Assembly (NCBI RefSeq): GCF_000004195.4
Contig: NC_030678.2
Span: 156,343,547 to 156,407,546 of the forward strand
Length of the DNA: 64,000 bases
DNA from: Xenopus tropicalis
Lineage: Eukaryota; Chordata; Amphibia; Anura; Pipidae
Direction: 5' to 3'
The notes beneath the pieces were generated by a model. It did no database searches and was not told the DNA's origin. It saw nothing but the letters and a program-made list of their open reading frames with translations. Shown piece by piece: positions 51,427 through 62,870 of this stretch. Position numbers and translations under genes: made by a program. Positions within the stretch are counted from its first letter, which is position 1; the number at the start of each line of letters is the position of its first letter.

Positions 51427-51549
51427 ATGGAGATGAACAGGAGCAGAGAAGAGGCTGCCAGTGAGAAATTCAGCATCAGGCATCTGTGGGGGTCTGCAGG
51501 AGGAAGGAGGCAGGATCAAGGAGAAAGCAAACATGGACTTACATTATGA
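51427..51549 (+). other. Upstream ORF overlapping the amer2 start
   Basis: ATG at 51427 (context ccATGG, C at -3 from gttgcc) opens a 40-codon frame beginning MEMNRSREEAASEK and ending with TGA at 51547-51549, 17 bases past the A of the amer2 ATG and in a different frame. Its first residues resemble, from memory, the start of the long human AMER2 isoform (METSRSR...). It is either a regulatory overlapping uORF or the first part of an N-terminal extension separated from the main frame by an indel. Confidence 0.5.
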
Positions 51550-53404
51550 TTGTGCCGAGTCCCCAGCAGCCGAGCAGCCATCAGGGAAAATTAATAAGAC
51601 TGCCTTTAAATTATTTGGCAAGAGGAAATCTGGCAGTGGCATGCCCACCATATTCGGTGTGAAAAACAAGGGTGACAGCAAAGGCACTGGCAAAATAGGA
51701 ATGGTACGGAGCAAGACCCTGGATGGATTGGCTGATGTCGTGCTGGAAAGCAACAAGAAAGAGGAGCCGTGCACCGAAGCCGGGGCTGGTCAGCTGAACC
51801 CCGAAAAAAGCCCCAAGGTTTTAACAATAAACGCAGATGTTTCATCCAACAGCTCCGTGGCCAAGTCACACAGCTTCTTCTCTCTGCTGAAAAAGAATGG
51901 GAAATCTGAGAATGTCAGAGGAGAGCAGGCAGAGCAGAAAGCTGGCAGCAGACAAAAGAGAGGACTGAAGGGGCTGTTTAACAGCATGAGATGGAGTAAA
52001 AAAGATAAAAGCTATAAGGACGACAAAGAAGGGGCTTCGGAAAGCCAGCCTGGCCTAATTTTGCCCAGCTCGTTGACTGCTAGCTTGGAATGCATTAAGG
52101 AGGAAACACAAAAACCTTTGTGTGAAAAGGGAAAAAGCACAGAGGATATTCCAGCTGATGTACCCTTGGCAGAGCACAGTGGGGACGTAAACACCTCAGC
52201 AGAGGAGAATTCCCTAAAGGCAAGTGAGGAATCTCCCTGCTCAGCACTCATTACTGAACAACCCCAGCTAGAGGATGCCCCACTCGCCCAGCTCCAGGAG
52301 AACCTTTGCCAGCTGCCCCAGCCAGAGGTGGAGACCCTCCAGAATAACAAAGATGAACACGTAACAGGTGAAATTCCAATAAACACTGTTTCTGTTGTTG
52401 AACCCGAGTGTGATGTTGCTCAAGAAATTGCAGTCCCTGACCCTAACACTGTTGACCCACCCTCAGAGCCATCTTTTGATCGTATTTGTTTATTGTTGGC
52501 TGATGTTACGTCACTGAAAAGCTTTGACTCTCTTACAGGATGCGGAGATGTTATTGCTGACCAAGATGATGATGGAGGGAGCAGCATGGGGTCAAAGTTG
52601 GTGCCAGGTAATGGCAAGAAAGTCATGTCCAAGAAGAACACAAATATTGTTGCCTACCAGGGCGGAGGGGAGGAGATGGCCAGCCCAGAGCAAGTGGATG
52701 AGACTTATGTCCAAGAACTTTTCAGTATGATACCTCCTTCAGAGGGGGCAAGTGAAAAAACAGAAAAGGTCAATGGCACTACACAGGCCTCAAGGGAGGT
52801 CAAATGCAGTGACAGTGCCCAGGATAGAAATGCTATCAAGCCAAGCAAGTTAAAGCAGGTGCCCGTTTATCGCAAAGAGCGGGGAGATCAAAACAGCAAA
52901 GCAAATGAGAAGCGACAGTGTCTACGCAACAGTGATGAGGGTTACTGGGATTCACCAACGCCAGGTCAAGAAGAAGAAGAGCCCAGGAGTGTGGGAAAAC
53001 AAGCCCTTGCCAGAGACAGCTGTAGCGGAGATGCCCTGTATGACCTATATACAGATCCTGATGAAAGCATAGCCAAAGCACAGGTGGAGGAACCCCCACT
53101 CAGCCATTCCCACTCCAAACCCCTATCTCCTGTAACCACATCATGCCCAGTAAAAACAGCCAGCTCCAACAAAGAATCCAAGATCCCCATCAGCATTAAA
53201 CATCTGCCCGTTCACACTACAAACCAGGGGACTGACAGTAGCAGTGGCTCTGCCACTGGGCATCCACATCCGGTGAAAAGTGAACTACCCAGAACCAAAA
53301 TCCCAGTCTCCAAGGTACTGGTACGGAGGGTCAGTAATAAGGCCATAACAGAGACAGCAGCAGGTAAAAGAGCCATCCATGATCCTGCCAGAAAACATCA
53401 CTGA
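51533..53404 (+). CDS. amer2: APC membrane recruitment protein 2 (FAM123A), single coding exon
   Basis: AMER2 binds PI(4,5)P2 at the plasma membrane, recruits APC, and dampens Wnt/beta-catenin signalling; in Xenopus it affects neuroectoderm patterning. The frame gives 623 aa from ATG 51533 (A at -3, G at +4; start MDLHYDCAESPAAEQPSGK). Conserved blocks: basic N-terminus 'GKINKTAFKLFGKRKSG' (~18-34) and 'QKRGLKGLFNSMRW' (~140-155), likely for lipid binding; 'DRICLLLADVTSLKSFDSL' (~316-334); 'NSDEGYWDSPTPG' (466-478); 'SGDALYDLYTDPD'; 'KIPISIKHLP' (~550); 'RTKIPVSKVLVRRVSN' (587-602). The protein is mostly low-complexity and disordered. The in-frame open stretch back to 51461 lacks an ATG (it begins with GTG) and an in-frame TGA is at 51434-51436. 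AMER1 is excluded by length and by these motifs. Confidence 0.95.
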   Translation: MDLHYDCAESPAAEQPSGKINKTAFKLFGKRKSGSGMPTIFGVKNKGDSKGTGKIGMVRSKTLDGLADVVLESNKKEEPCTEAGAGQLNPEKSPKVLTINADVSSNSSVAKSHSFFSLLKKNGKSENVRGEQAEQKAGSRQKRGLKGLFNSMRWSKKDKSYKDDKEGASESQPGLILPSSLTASLECIKEETQKPLCEKGKSTEDIPADVPLAEHSGDVNTSAEENSLKASEESPCSALITEQPQLEDAPLAQLQENLCQLPQPEVETLQNNKDEHVTGEIPINTVSVVEPECDVAQEIAVPDPNTVDPPSEPSFDRICLLLADVTSLKSFDSLTGCGDVIADQDDDGGSSMGSKLVPGNGKKVMSKKNTNIVAYQGGGEEMASPEQVDETYVQELFSMIPPSEGASEKTEKVNGTTQASREVKCSDSAQDRNAIKPSKLKQVPVYRKERGDQNSKANEKRQCLRNSDEGYWDSPTPGQEEEEPRSVGKQALARDSCSGDALYDLYTDPDESIAKAQVEEPPLSHSHSKPLSPVTTSCPVKTASSNKESKIPISIKHLPVHTTNQGTDSSSGSATGHPHPVKSELPRTKIPVSKVLVRRVSNKAITETAAGKRAIHDPARKHH

Positions 53405-53760
53405 CACTGTGGGAAAAGCAAGTCAAAGCAATGGTGGTGGTTGTTGTTGCTGCTTTACAGCCGGCTCCTACTTAAACGGATCATTTCATTTAACAAATAA
53501 ATGACAACTTAATCAATTAACCCAGGGCAAATCCTCAAATCAAATTTTTTTAATACTTGCTACACCAGATTATTTTCTGTTTTGTTTTCTACATTTGTAC
53601 GGTTCTGGTAAAACTACTGGGCATCCCATTTGGATGTTTATTTTTTTCCCTTACAATTCAGATGATCTATGTTTAGTATTTATTTTGATGAAAAATAACG
53701 ATGGAAGAAAAAAAAAAAAGGAAAAAATGCATGAATAAAAATATTATATTATTGCCAAAT
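53405..53760 (+). other. amer2 3'UTR (proximal)
   Basis: Follows the stop TGA 53402-53404. AT-rich with a CAA/TGG-rich start, poly-A run at 53708-53719. Confidence 0.5.
53734..53739 (+). terminator. Candidate amer2 polyadenylation signal AATAAA
   Basis: AATAAA in 'gcatgaataaaaatattata', 330 bp after the stop codon. Another AATAAA lies at 53496-53501. Without transcript ends I cannot say which is used, and a longer 3'UTR is possible. Confidence 0.35.
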
Positions 53761-54189
53761 TTAAATACGTTTTACAATGATGTATTTCTAACCCTTTATT
53801 CACCAGTCAGGGAAAGCAGGGGAATTAACATTTAACACAGTTGTTGAAATGCCTGCCAAAGGGGGGGGGAGAGCAGTGGGAGGGGGTGGTGGGAGGTCTG
53901 GCACAATTGGTACAGTAGGGGGGAGTGGGGCCTGTTGTTAGAAGGACAGTGCCCCTTTGTGTAATCTCCCAGCGCTCTTGCATAAGACAGTAATGCTCCA
54001 GGCTTTTGTGAGCTTAATGGGCATCTATTGCTCCCATAACATATACATAAATATAGCCGCTTTGCAGACTCAGTCTTTTATCTAGTGCTCCGTTGTGTCC
54101 CTGGGTGACCCCAATCAGAAAGTGTCACCTTGTAGCTACAGTGATGTTCTTGAGATATATTTGGGGGACCAAAATGCTAGTCCCCATAT

Positions 54190-54333
54190 GTAAATAAATG
54201 GCACTAAGTTTGCCCAGAATCAGTAACCCATAGCAACCCGCAGCAACCGATGTTTGCTTTTAAACAAATGACTGGTAAATGTTCCCTGCTGATTGATTGT
54301 TATGGGTTACTGCTCCTGGGCAAACTTAGGGCC
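54190..54333. repeat. 'gtaacccatagcaacc' MITE
   Basis: Inverted cactaagtttgcccaga and ctgggcaaacttagggcc, with agtaacccatagcaac and ttatgggttactgctcc mirrored. Related to 31974-32150. Confidence 0.65.
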
Positions 54334-54454
54334 TTTTATACCAAGGGTACTTGGTCTGACATATAATTTTGGGGTTCAGCATGGCTGCTTCTTTGGTCTA
54401 TCTCAGAGGCTGGTATACAGTCAATTCTTTCCCTCACCAAGATATAGCTGCTTG

Positions 54455-54830
54455 GTCCAGACCCGGGCTGACAATGTGTAGATTGTGACAAATGCGGGAG
54501 GGGCTGCTGTAAGTAGGGTTTCCCCCTCACACCTATAATGGTGGCTACATATTAAATTATTAAATCCATATTCTGCATAGCTAGTTAGCAATTAATTTAG
54601 ATGCATATTGCATGACTGCACAGAAATCAGTTCAGCCTGCAGCATGCATTTACATTAACTGCTAATTGGCTATGCAGGATGTGGATTCAATATGGGGCTG
54701 CTTTTAAATGGGTGAGGTGGCAACCTTAGTTGTAAGATGCCATAGACAGTCACTATTTATTGGGCTGGTGGGGGGCAGTTTGGGTTTCTGTGTACTTGAA
54801 ATGTCAGGGCCTATTTTGAATGACAGTTCC
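54455..54830 (-). repeat. 'cagtccgggcctg' hAT-like MITE split by another MITE
   Basis: Left half (ccagacccgggctgac to gaggggctgctgtaag, ending 54513) and right half (tgtaagatgccatagacagt onward to ~54830, with gtgtacttgaaatgtcaggg) are collinear with the family, interrupted by 54514-54728. Confidence 0.7.
54514..54728. mobile_element. 'tagggtt' MITE nested in the hAT-like MITE
   Basis: Starts tagggtttccccctcacacc and ends gggtgaggtggcaacctta. gctgtaag (54506-54513) and gttgtaag (54729-54736) are an 8-bp target duplication with one mismatch. The interior has mirrored 'ttaaattattaaatccatat' / 'gtggattcaatatgg'. Confidence 0.7.
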
Positions 54831-54849
54831 AGCTAGGGGTAATGTAATA

Positions 54850-54998
54850 AAAGTCACAATGTTTGCATGTCATCTAGTAACATACAGCAACCAATCAGCA
54901 GGTAGCATTTTGGTGGCTACCTGTTTGAAAGCAAATATATGATTGGTTACCATGGTTTACTCGACCTGCTGCAAACTTTGTGACTTTTATTATTATAC
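54850..54998. repeat. 'ataaaagtcacaatgtttgc' MITE, palindromic
   Basis: Inverted taataaaagtcacaatgtttgca and gcaaactttgtgacttttatta, with caaccaatcagcaggtagc and aatatatgattggttac inside. Related to the 'gtaacccatagcaac' type. Confidence 0.75.
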
Positions 54999-55084
54999 CC
55001 CTTTCTAATCATGTGATCAATAGAATCTACATTAACAGCAAATAAACCTGCAGGCTGCCCAAAGAAGCCCTTTGTAAACCATTG

Positions 55085-55240
55085 CAGGCCTGGACTGAGA
55101 TTCAAAATAGACCCTGGCATTTCAAAAACACAGAGGACCAAACTGCCCCCCACCAGCCCATTAAATTGTGACTGTCTATGGCATCTTACAGCAGCCCCTC
55201 TGGCATTTGCCAGAACCCACAGATTGCCAGTCCAGGCCTG
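55085..55240 (+). mobile_element. 'caggcctggactg' hAT-like MITE, complete (156 bp)
   Basis: Inverted termini caggcctggactg and ccagtccaggcctg. Reference copy for the fragments at 7.0, 15.9, 19.3, 27.2 and 54.5 kb. The flanks show no clear 8-bp duplication. Confidence 0.8.
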
Positions 55241-57910
55241 ATCACTGAATCTGCTTCCTGTAAAGCACAGCAGCTGTAGACAGCTCTTCAGCTCTTGGTA
55301 GGATGCTGGGAGTTGTAGTTGAAGAAGATTTGGAAGGATGTAGTTGGCTTTGGGATGAGTTCTGACTCCACTGAACATCATAGCAGTTAAGGTTACTTCT
55401 CTGGTGGTAAAGCAAAATTGTTCAGAAATGTTTGGCTTCTTGTGTATCTATGTTCAGAACAGAATTCACTGCTGTGCTCTGTAGATGCACGTGTTTTTCT
55501 CAAGTGCGTCATTAGGCCGCCCTTTATTTTGGAGAGGAGGAACCAAACAGCATTGCACCACTCTTTTATCAGTCCTTAACCAATTTAATGCAGAAAAAAC
55601 TTTATCTATATGTGTAACAGTTGTAAGGGCCAAATTTATATATATAAATATACACACACACACACACAAAAATTATAAATATGTTTATATATGTACACTT
55701 TTAGATACACATTGACATAATTTTGGGTGTCTGTGTAAATATACACAATTGTGTCACTAATTCACCTGGCACCACAGTCATTCTAATAGGGGCTGCAGAT
55801 ATGAATGAGACAAGCAGTGCTATCAGCCTGCCCCTCGGTCACAGTGAAGGGGCAAAGGTCCATTGATTGTAGATGGCAAATGCACTGGACTAAAGCATAA
55901 ATGTGACGTAGGCAGATGTTTCATTAAAGATTTCTTTTTTATTTAATGAAAATAGTATGTGGCATTTTTCTCTTTATACACATTGTACTTCTATATATTT
56001 CCATGGGTTTTTATATTAGTAATCTACCTGATTGTTAACATGCAGTGCCCTTTAGCTCTCTGGCAAAAGATATCTAGGTTTGTGCCCAGAAGGTAAAATG
56101 AGAATTTAGCATTTAGCCAACAAGCTGTTGCTGAAATACAAATCCCAGATCTTCTTATGGCCAAAGGTGATAGACGTTGGTGTTTAACAACAGAGGACGA
56201 GCTCTGATAATATTAATTGTGATATAGCAAAAAACAGTTGTAGGTGTTTTCGGTGCATATCAGCTTTTTACCCCACTATATTTTAAGTCCCTGTTTCTTA
56301 ACCTTGGGTCCCCAGATATTGGTGGACTAAAAATCCCAGCATGCTTTAATTCTTGATTATATGTTAAAGAATGGTGAGAGTTGTTGTCATCATTTGGTGA
56401 CCCAGTGTTAAGAAAGCAAGTTTTAAGTTGTATTAACGCCATTATGCTTTTCTGCATTCCTAGCCCCGAGAATGCTGATTAAGGAGACAATGAGCAACAT
56501 TTATACACCGGATTGTGTTTAACACTTAAATAGACAGTAAGAGGTAAAGCTTATCATGCACTAACAGCAAGTTGCCATTTTATCCCTAAATGGATATAGT
56601 TTATTGTGTTTGTATACATATGGTGTTTATATACATAGGAAGGTCTGTGCCACTCGAAAATGTTGTATGATTTCCAGCTTTTATTTTCCTAAATGGGGTA
56701 ACCCTGCCCCCCCCCCCCCAAAAAAAAATTTTTAGGCGAATGGATGTGGCTGGACTTGGCTTAGCACTTTTCTTGATCCTATTAAACACTAAAGGGGCCA
56801 TTGATGAAGGGCACAAGCCAACATGATTTTTGTACTTTGCACCCTTCCTGCTGTTAGCACCCAAGGGTGCAGGACATTGTGCTCCAGACATGCACTTTAT
56901 ATCTAGTTAACAGTACCTGTGCATTCACAAGCTACTAGCTGGGTGGACACATAGGCATTTTTCCCATATCCCCTAATTTGTGTGTCATTACAACCACAAG
57001 TGCTTATTGAATGTGCCCCTGTGAGTGTAAGACCACTCCATAGCCCTGAGTACGGTGGGGAAGCATTTGGTCATAAATAGACTGTTCTCTTGTTTTAGTG
57101 GTTAAGGAAATAGCCTTGTCTAAGTCAAGCTATATGGCATCTCCCACTTACATGGAAGTTTAGAGAAGGAATGTTATGCACACACAGTAAATGCAAACCC
57201 CTCACCCCCAACTCATAACTTACTGGTGCTTTCATTTGAGGAAATTACATGGCTAAGACTTATCACCAGCAGCTTCCTTTCATTTCCTATTGTTTCTTAC
57301 ACTGCCTGGGATACAATTTTATGCGCAGTCATAAATCTAATTTTCAAACATGATTTTCAACTGGAATAAATACTTAAAATATGGGACCCAAATTCCAGTC
57401 TGTCAAATAGTACTAGATTAGGTAGAAGAAAGTCCACTAGGAATGCTTGTGTTTGTGCATACAATGACTGTCTTTGTTCTCCCAGATAATACATAGAAAA
57501 TACTTGTAAGCTCTCACAGGGAGAAGCTTAGCACTGTCAGGCCTGAATTAACAGAATCCATAATTTCCAACTCCTGATTCAGGTGTGAAGTCGGCATGCT
57601 AGGTTTGTACCCATATTAAAGGGGCATATAGCAGTTTTTTTCTAAAAACCTACGTCATGATTTAAGGCTAAAATGATTGCATCCCTAAATATCCTGTCTA
57701 ATCTGTGTCTTTATTATGAGTTGTGGGTCCTAATTGTCCTTCCCAAGAACCACAGTAGGAAGTAGTTAGCGGATCCCAGTTCTGCCCTCACATCACGCAG
57801 GAAAAGAGATACTCCAGTTCCCTGTCAGGTCTGACTAGTTGCTGTGCTAGCTCCCTGTCTATGACATATGAATTAATTGTCTGTCATCCTATAGTGCAAG
57901 ACCAAAGTAC
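55241..57910. other. Intergenic, mostly unassigned; CA/TA microsatellite at 55638-55670
   Basis: No gene seen. tatatatataaatatacac(ac)n is a simple repeat. A 'ggactaaaaatcccagcatg' phrase near 56323 is a repeat fragment type. Confidence 0.4.
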
Positions 57911-57924
57911 AATAGCTGGGAGAT

Positions 57925-58885
57925 GGTGCCTATAGTAACAGTGGGGATAATAGCCTCTGGGAAGGGACTGTGGCTGTGGGATAGCAGGTATAGTAGGGAG
58001 AGATGGTGCCTATAGTAGCAGTGGGGGGATAATAGCCTCTGGGAAGGGACTGTGGCTGTGGGATAGCAGGTATAGTAGGGAGAGATGGTGCCTATAGTAG
58101 CAGTGGGGGGATAATAGCCTCTGGGAAGGGACTGTGGCTGTGGGATAGCAGGTATAGTAGGGAGAGATGGTGCCTATAGTAGCAGTGGGGGGATAATAGC
58201 CTCTGGGAAGGGACTGTGGATGTAGGGTTGCAGGTATAGTAGGGAGAGATGGTGCCTATAGTAGCGGTGGGAATAATAGCCTCTGGGAAGGGACTGTGGC
58301 TGTGGGATAGCAGGTATAGTAGGGAGAGATGGTGCCTATAGTAGCAGTGGGGGGTAATAGCCTCTGGGAAGGGACTGTGGCTGTGGGATAGCAGGTATAG
58401 TAGGGAGAGATGGTGCCTATAGTAGCAGTCGGAGGATAATAGCCTCTGGGAAGGGACTGTGGCTGTGGGATAGCAGGTATAGTAGGGAGAGATGGTGCCT
58501 ATAGTAGCAGTGGGGGGATAATAGCCTCTGGGAAGGGACTGTGGCTGTGGGATAGCAGGTATAGTAGGGAGAGATGGTGCCTATAGTAGCAGTGGGATAA
58601 TAGCCCCTGGGAAGGGACTGTGGCTGTGGGATAGCCGTTATAGTAGGGAGAGATGGTGCCTATAGTAGCAGTGGGGGGATAATAGCCTCTGGGAAGGGAC
58701 TGTGGCTGTGGGATAGCAGGTATAGTAGGGAGAGATGGTGCCTATAGTAGCAGTGGGATAATAGCCTCTGGGAAGGGACTGTGGCTGTGGGATAGCAGGT
58801 ATAGTAGGGAGAGATGGTGCCTATAGTAGCAGTGGGATAATAGCCTCTGGGAAGGGACTGTGGCTGTGGGATAGCAGGTACATTA
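57925..58885 (-). repeat. 75-81-bp minisatellite, ~12 copies, reverse of 36785-37235
   Basis: Unit gagatggtgcctatagtagc then agtggggggataatagcctc then tgggaagggactgtggctgt then gggatagcaggtatagtagg. It is the exact reverse complement type of the array at 36.8 kb, with twice as many copies and G-run length variation. Confidence 0.92.
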
Positions 58886-60270
58886 TAAGGAATAGTAATG
58901 AGTTATCAGTTATGGCAGATCCTCTTAGCTTACCCCCCTGTGCGCCTGTCCTTAGCACAATAGTAGCAATAGTAGCAATCAGATAGAAAATAAAGGAGGA
59001 AGCAAAGGAGCAGAAATATGCTGCAACTTTCTTTATTGGTAATGCAGCACACCACACTTTACTGGTGCATTACCAAAAATGTACAGTTTTTCTCTTACAT
59101 AAATAACAGTGCAAATTGTAATTTATCTCTAGCCCAGGCACAAATGATGGCCCTGCTCTAATTTCCTTTGAGAATATATTAAAACAATGTATAATATGAA
59201 AATATTGCCCCTGCAGGTGGGTATTAAACAGCGAGTGGCTTCTCTGCAATAGCAAGAAAGCAGATTCTACCTGCAATATAGTAACATCATTCATATTATA
59301 TCATGTCATCATTTACAGAATGAATCATGCTTACACAATGAGCAAAATGACAGACTAGATGCTGAGCACTGATGACAAGTGAAGGGTTACTATTGTCTCA
59401 CATCAAGAGGCAGATCCCTAGTGCCAAACGATTGGCTGGCCAACATGCAAGCTTACTGTTCATTCCCGAATGAATGCGACTTGTTTAAAACAGTGGGATA
59501 TTTTGGTTTAAGCCCCTGTGTGAGGTGTTTCGTCAGGGCCCACCTTAGCGCCAAACAACGTTTTAGACATATGAATAAATTGTTCTGATTTGCTATAGAT
59601 CTAACAAAATCTACCAAATTCATTTTCACCGCTAATCTCATCTTAAATTACCTTTAAGTTAATTAAGAAACAAGACTGGTGTAAAACATGAGGTGTGGGG
59701 GGGTGGACAATTCACTACTACTAAGTCACCACAGAACCCTTCCTAATGTAGCATTATTGGCATCCCTGTGCATGCTTAGTGTAGCTGGGTTCAACTATGT
59801 TCCCAGTATGCACATGTAAGTGCAGTTTTCCATGCTCTGGGCATGTGTAGGGCATGGCTGGAGCAAGGAGGTAGAAGTAGATTTTTTTTTTGCTGGTTAT
59901 GGCTGCAGTGTCATAGGGCTGCTGTACCCTTGAGCACACAAAGCAAATTTAATAACAAGGACTCTTTAAAAGAAACCCCCCCTCGCACCCATTTCTAACC
60001 AGTCTACTCCCTGTGTCCTGGGGCAAAGTTTGCAACCTTTAGAACTATGGCACATAGATATTTGCCAGGCAGATGTCAAAATGTTTGGAACTGACTCTCC
60101 ATTATTTTAAACGGTAATCTCCTGGACCCTGCTCTGCTCATGTGCCTGTTGTGGGTCAGTAGTTTTTGGAAAGGTGAAAGTCAGCATTTCCTCCACCAAT
60201 ATTAACCTCTTGAATTTAAAAATATCATTGTGTTGTATAATGATGTCATGGTTTTGTTTTGCAACACCAA
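58886..60270. other. Intergenic, nothing recognised
   Basis: AT-rich DNA. 'gttttacaccagtcttgtttc' and 'ggtttaagcccctgtgtgagg' are not assignable. No coding signature. Confidence 0.3.
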
Positions 60271-62158
60271 GGGGCCCGTTCATTAAAGCTCGAGTGACCG
60301 CAAATTAGAAAAATTCGTAATTTTTCTAATTGTTAGAACTTTTCGTATTGACCACGATAATGTAGTTAAAATAGTATGACTTTTTTGTGGTTTTTGATAA
60401 ATTCTGCCAAAAAGTTGTATTTTTCGCAGAGACTATGACTATTTTGTAATACATTCAAGCTTCGGTATCGTGACTTTCCTTGGGGCAGGTTGGAGCTGCA
60501 GAGTGCCATTGAGCCCTATGGGAGACTTTCCTTGGGCCGGGTTGGAGCTGCAGAGTGCCATTGAGCCCTATGGGAGACTTTCCTTGGGCCGGGTTGGAGC
60601 TGCAGAGTGCCATTGAGCCCTATGGGAGGCTTTCCTTGGGCCAGGTTGGAGCTGCAGAGTGCCATTGAGCCCTATGGGAGACTTTCCTTGGGCCGGGCTG
60701 GAGCTGCAGAATGCCATTGAGCCCTATGGGAGGCTTTCCTTGGGCCGGGTTGGAGCTGCAGAGTGCCATTGAGCCCTATGGGAGGCTTTCCTTGGGCCAG
60801 GTTGGAGCTGCAGAGTGCCATTGAGCCCTATGGGAGACTTTCCTTGGGCCGGGTTGGAGCTGCAGAGTGCCATTGAGCCCTATGGGAGACTTTCCTTGGG
60901 CCGGGTTGGAGCTGCAGAGTGCCATTGAGCCCTATGGGAGAATTTGCTTGGGCCAGGTTGGAGCTGCAGAGTGCCATTGAGCCCTATGGGAGACTTTCCT
61001 TGGGCCGGGTTGGAGCTGCAGAGTGCCATTGAGCCCTATGGGAGACTTTCCTTGGGCCGGGTATGAGCTGCAGAGTGCCATTGAGCCCTATGGGAGACTT
61101 TCCTTGGGCCAGGTTGGAGCTGCAGAGTGCCATTGAGCCCTATGGGAGACTTTCCTTGGGCCGGGTTGGAGCTGCAGAGTGCCATTGAGCCCTATGGGGG
61201 ACTTTCCTTGGGCCGGGTTGGAGCTGCAGAGTGCCATTGAGCCCTATGGGAGACTTTCCTTGGGCCAGGTTGGAGCTGCAGAGTGCCATTGAGCCCTATG
61301 GGAGACTTTCCTTGGGCCAGGTTGGAGCTGCAGAGTGCCATTGAGCCCTATGGGAGACTTTCCTTGGGCCGGGTTGGAGCTGCAGAATGCCATTGAGTCC
61401 TATGGGAGACTTTCCTTTGGCCGGGTTGGAGCTGCAGAATGCCATTGAGCCCTATCAGAGGCTTTCCTTGGGCCGGGTTGGAGCTGCAGAGTGCCATTGA
61501 GCCCTATGGGAGACTTTCCTTGGGCCAGGTTGGAGCTGCAGAGTGCCATTGAGCCCTATGGGAGACTTTCCTTGGGCCGGGTTGGAGCTGCAGAGTGCCA
61601 TTGAGCCCTATGGGAGACTTTCCTTGGGCCGGGTTGGAGCTGCAGAGTGCCATTGAGCCCTATGGGAGACTTTCCTTGGGCCGGGTTGGAGCTGCAGAGT
61701 GCCATTGAGCCCTATGGGAGACTTTCCTTGGGCCGGGTTGGAGCTGCAGAGTGCCATTGAGCCCTATGGGAGACTTTCCTTGGGCCAGGTTGGAGCTGCA
61801 GAGTGCCATTGAGCCCTATGGGAGGCTTTCCTTGGGCCGGGTTGGAGCTGCAGAGTGCCATTGAGCCCTATGGGAGACTTTCCTTGGGCCGGGTTGGAGC
61901 TGCAGAGTGCCATTGAGTCCTATGGGAGGCTTCCAAAATCATGCATTGAAGTTTCAAAGCCAGAAAAGTTTTCGCGCCGTTTAAGATCGTTCGGATACGA
62001 ACATTTTGTGACTTTCGGATCGCAACCACAATATTTTCATACGACCAAGAAAAGAATTATCGCGCAATTTACACATCAGAAATTATTGTGGTTACTCCAA
62101 ATTTTTTCCAATCGTGCTTTTAATTGGTGAAAATTTGCGCTTTAATGAATGGGCCCCC
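60271..62158 (-). mobile_element. MITE carrying a 52-bp minisatellite (~28 copies), sister of 37486-38549
   Basis: Inverted ends ggggcccgttcattaaagct and gcgctttaatgaatgggcccc. Subterminal 'ttcggatacgaacattttgtg' matches, in reverse, 'gttttcgtatccgaacgattg' of the first copy. Between ~60472 and 61930 are tandem 52-bp units (ggttggagctgcagagtgcc, attgagccctatgggagact, ttccttgggccg). Confidence 0.85.
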
Positions 62159-62424
62159 AACTATAATTGTGCATTAGCAAATCTTTCCTTTGCATAGATT
62201 CATATTTGTTTTATGACTTGGGTCATGTTTTCAGTAAACTCACAGCCTTTCCAGCATCACATTATAAAAAGTATCTATGACATTGCATCAATCACATTAA
62301 TACATTAATTGGTCCATAACTATGCAATCTTCGAAAGGCAAATATTGCTGTTAAAATGCTGCAATACTTCTAAGTGGCTACAGGATGACATTTATTGTTA
62401 GAAGTGTTTGGGATTTATACAAGA

Positions 62425-62535
62425 AAAGGCATTAAGTTTGTCCAGGAGCAGTAACTTGGTCACCTGTTTAAAAGCAAACATCTTATTGGTTGCTATGGGT
62501 TACTGCTCCTGGGCAAACTTAGTGCACTTTATTAC
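62425..62535. repeat. 'gtaacccatagcaacc' MITE, shortened
   Basis: Inverted cattaagtttgtccaggagcag and ctgctcctgggcaaacttagtg around attggttgctatgggttac. Confidence 0.7.
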
Positions 62536-62555
62536 ATATGGGGGTTTGTCATTTA

Positions 62556-62870
62556 TTAAAGGGGTAGTTCACCTTTGAGTTAACCTTTTGTATTTTAGAA
62601 TGCCCTATGCATCACAGTTTTTCAATTGGCCTTCATATTTTTTTTAATTAATTATTTGCCTATCACTTTTGCATGTTTCCAACCTTCAAATAGGAGTCAC
62701 AGACCTGTGCAGTGTGAGGCTACAGTTTTATTGTTATTGTTTACTGTATTACTTTCTATTCCAGCCTTCTCCTATTCATCTTCTAGTCTCTCGATCAAAC
62801 TGGCCCCTAAAACCCTAAAAAACAAAATCATTGAACAAATTGCAACTTGAGTCAGAATATCGCTGTCTTA
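62556..62870 (+). repeat. TTAA-type MITE 'ttaaaggggtagttcacctt', right end unclear
   Basis: TTAAAGGGGTAGTTCACCTTTG at the left is a common frog MITE terminus. The interior has ttttcaattggccttcatat, cttctcctattcatcttcta and aaattgcaacttgagtcaga. No matching right TTAA end was found. Confidence 0.6.

Noticed and set aside
51461..51532. Extended amer2 N-terminus beginning at 51461
   Set aside because: The first codon there is GTG; there is no ATG in this frame between the TGA at 51434 and the ATG at 51533, and MDLHYDC matches the known AMER2 start.
3034..53404. MTMR8 and AMER1 (neighbours on human X) as identities
   Set aside because: The start [18 protein letters not shown], the 622-aa length with Cys336 and the AMER2-specific N-terminus fit MTMR6 and AMER2, which are also neighbours.
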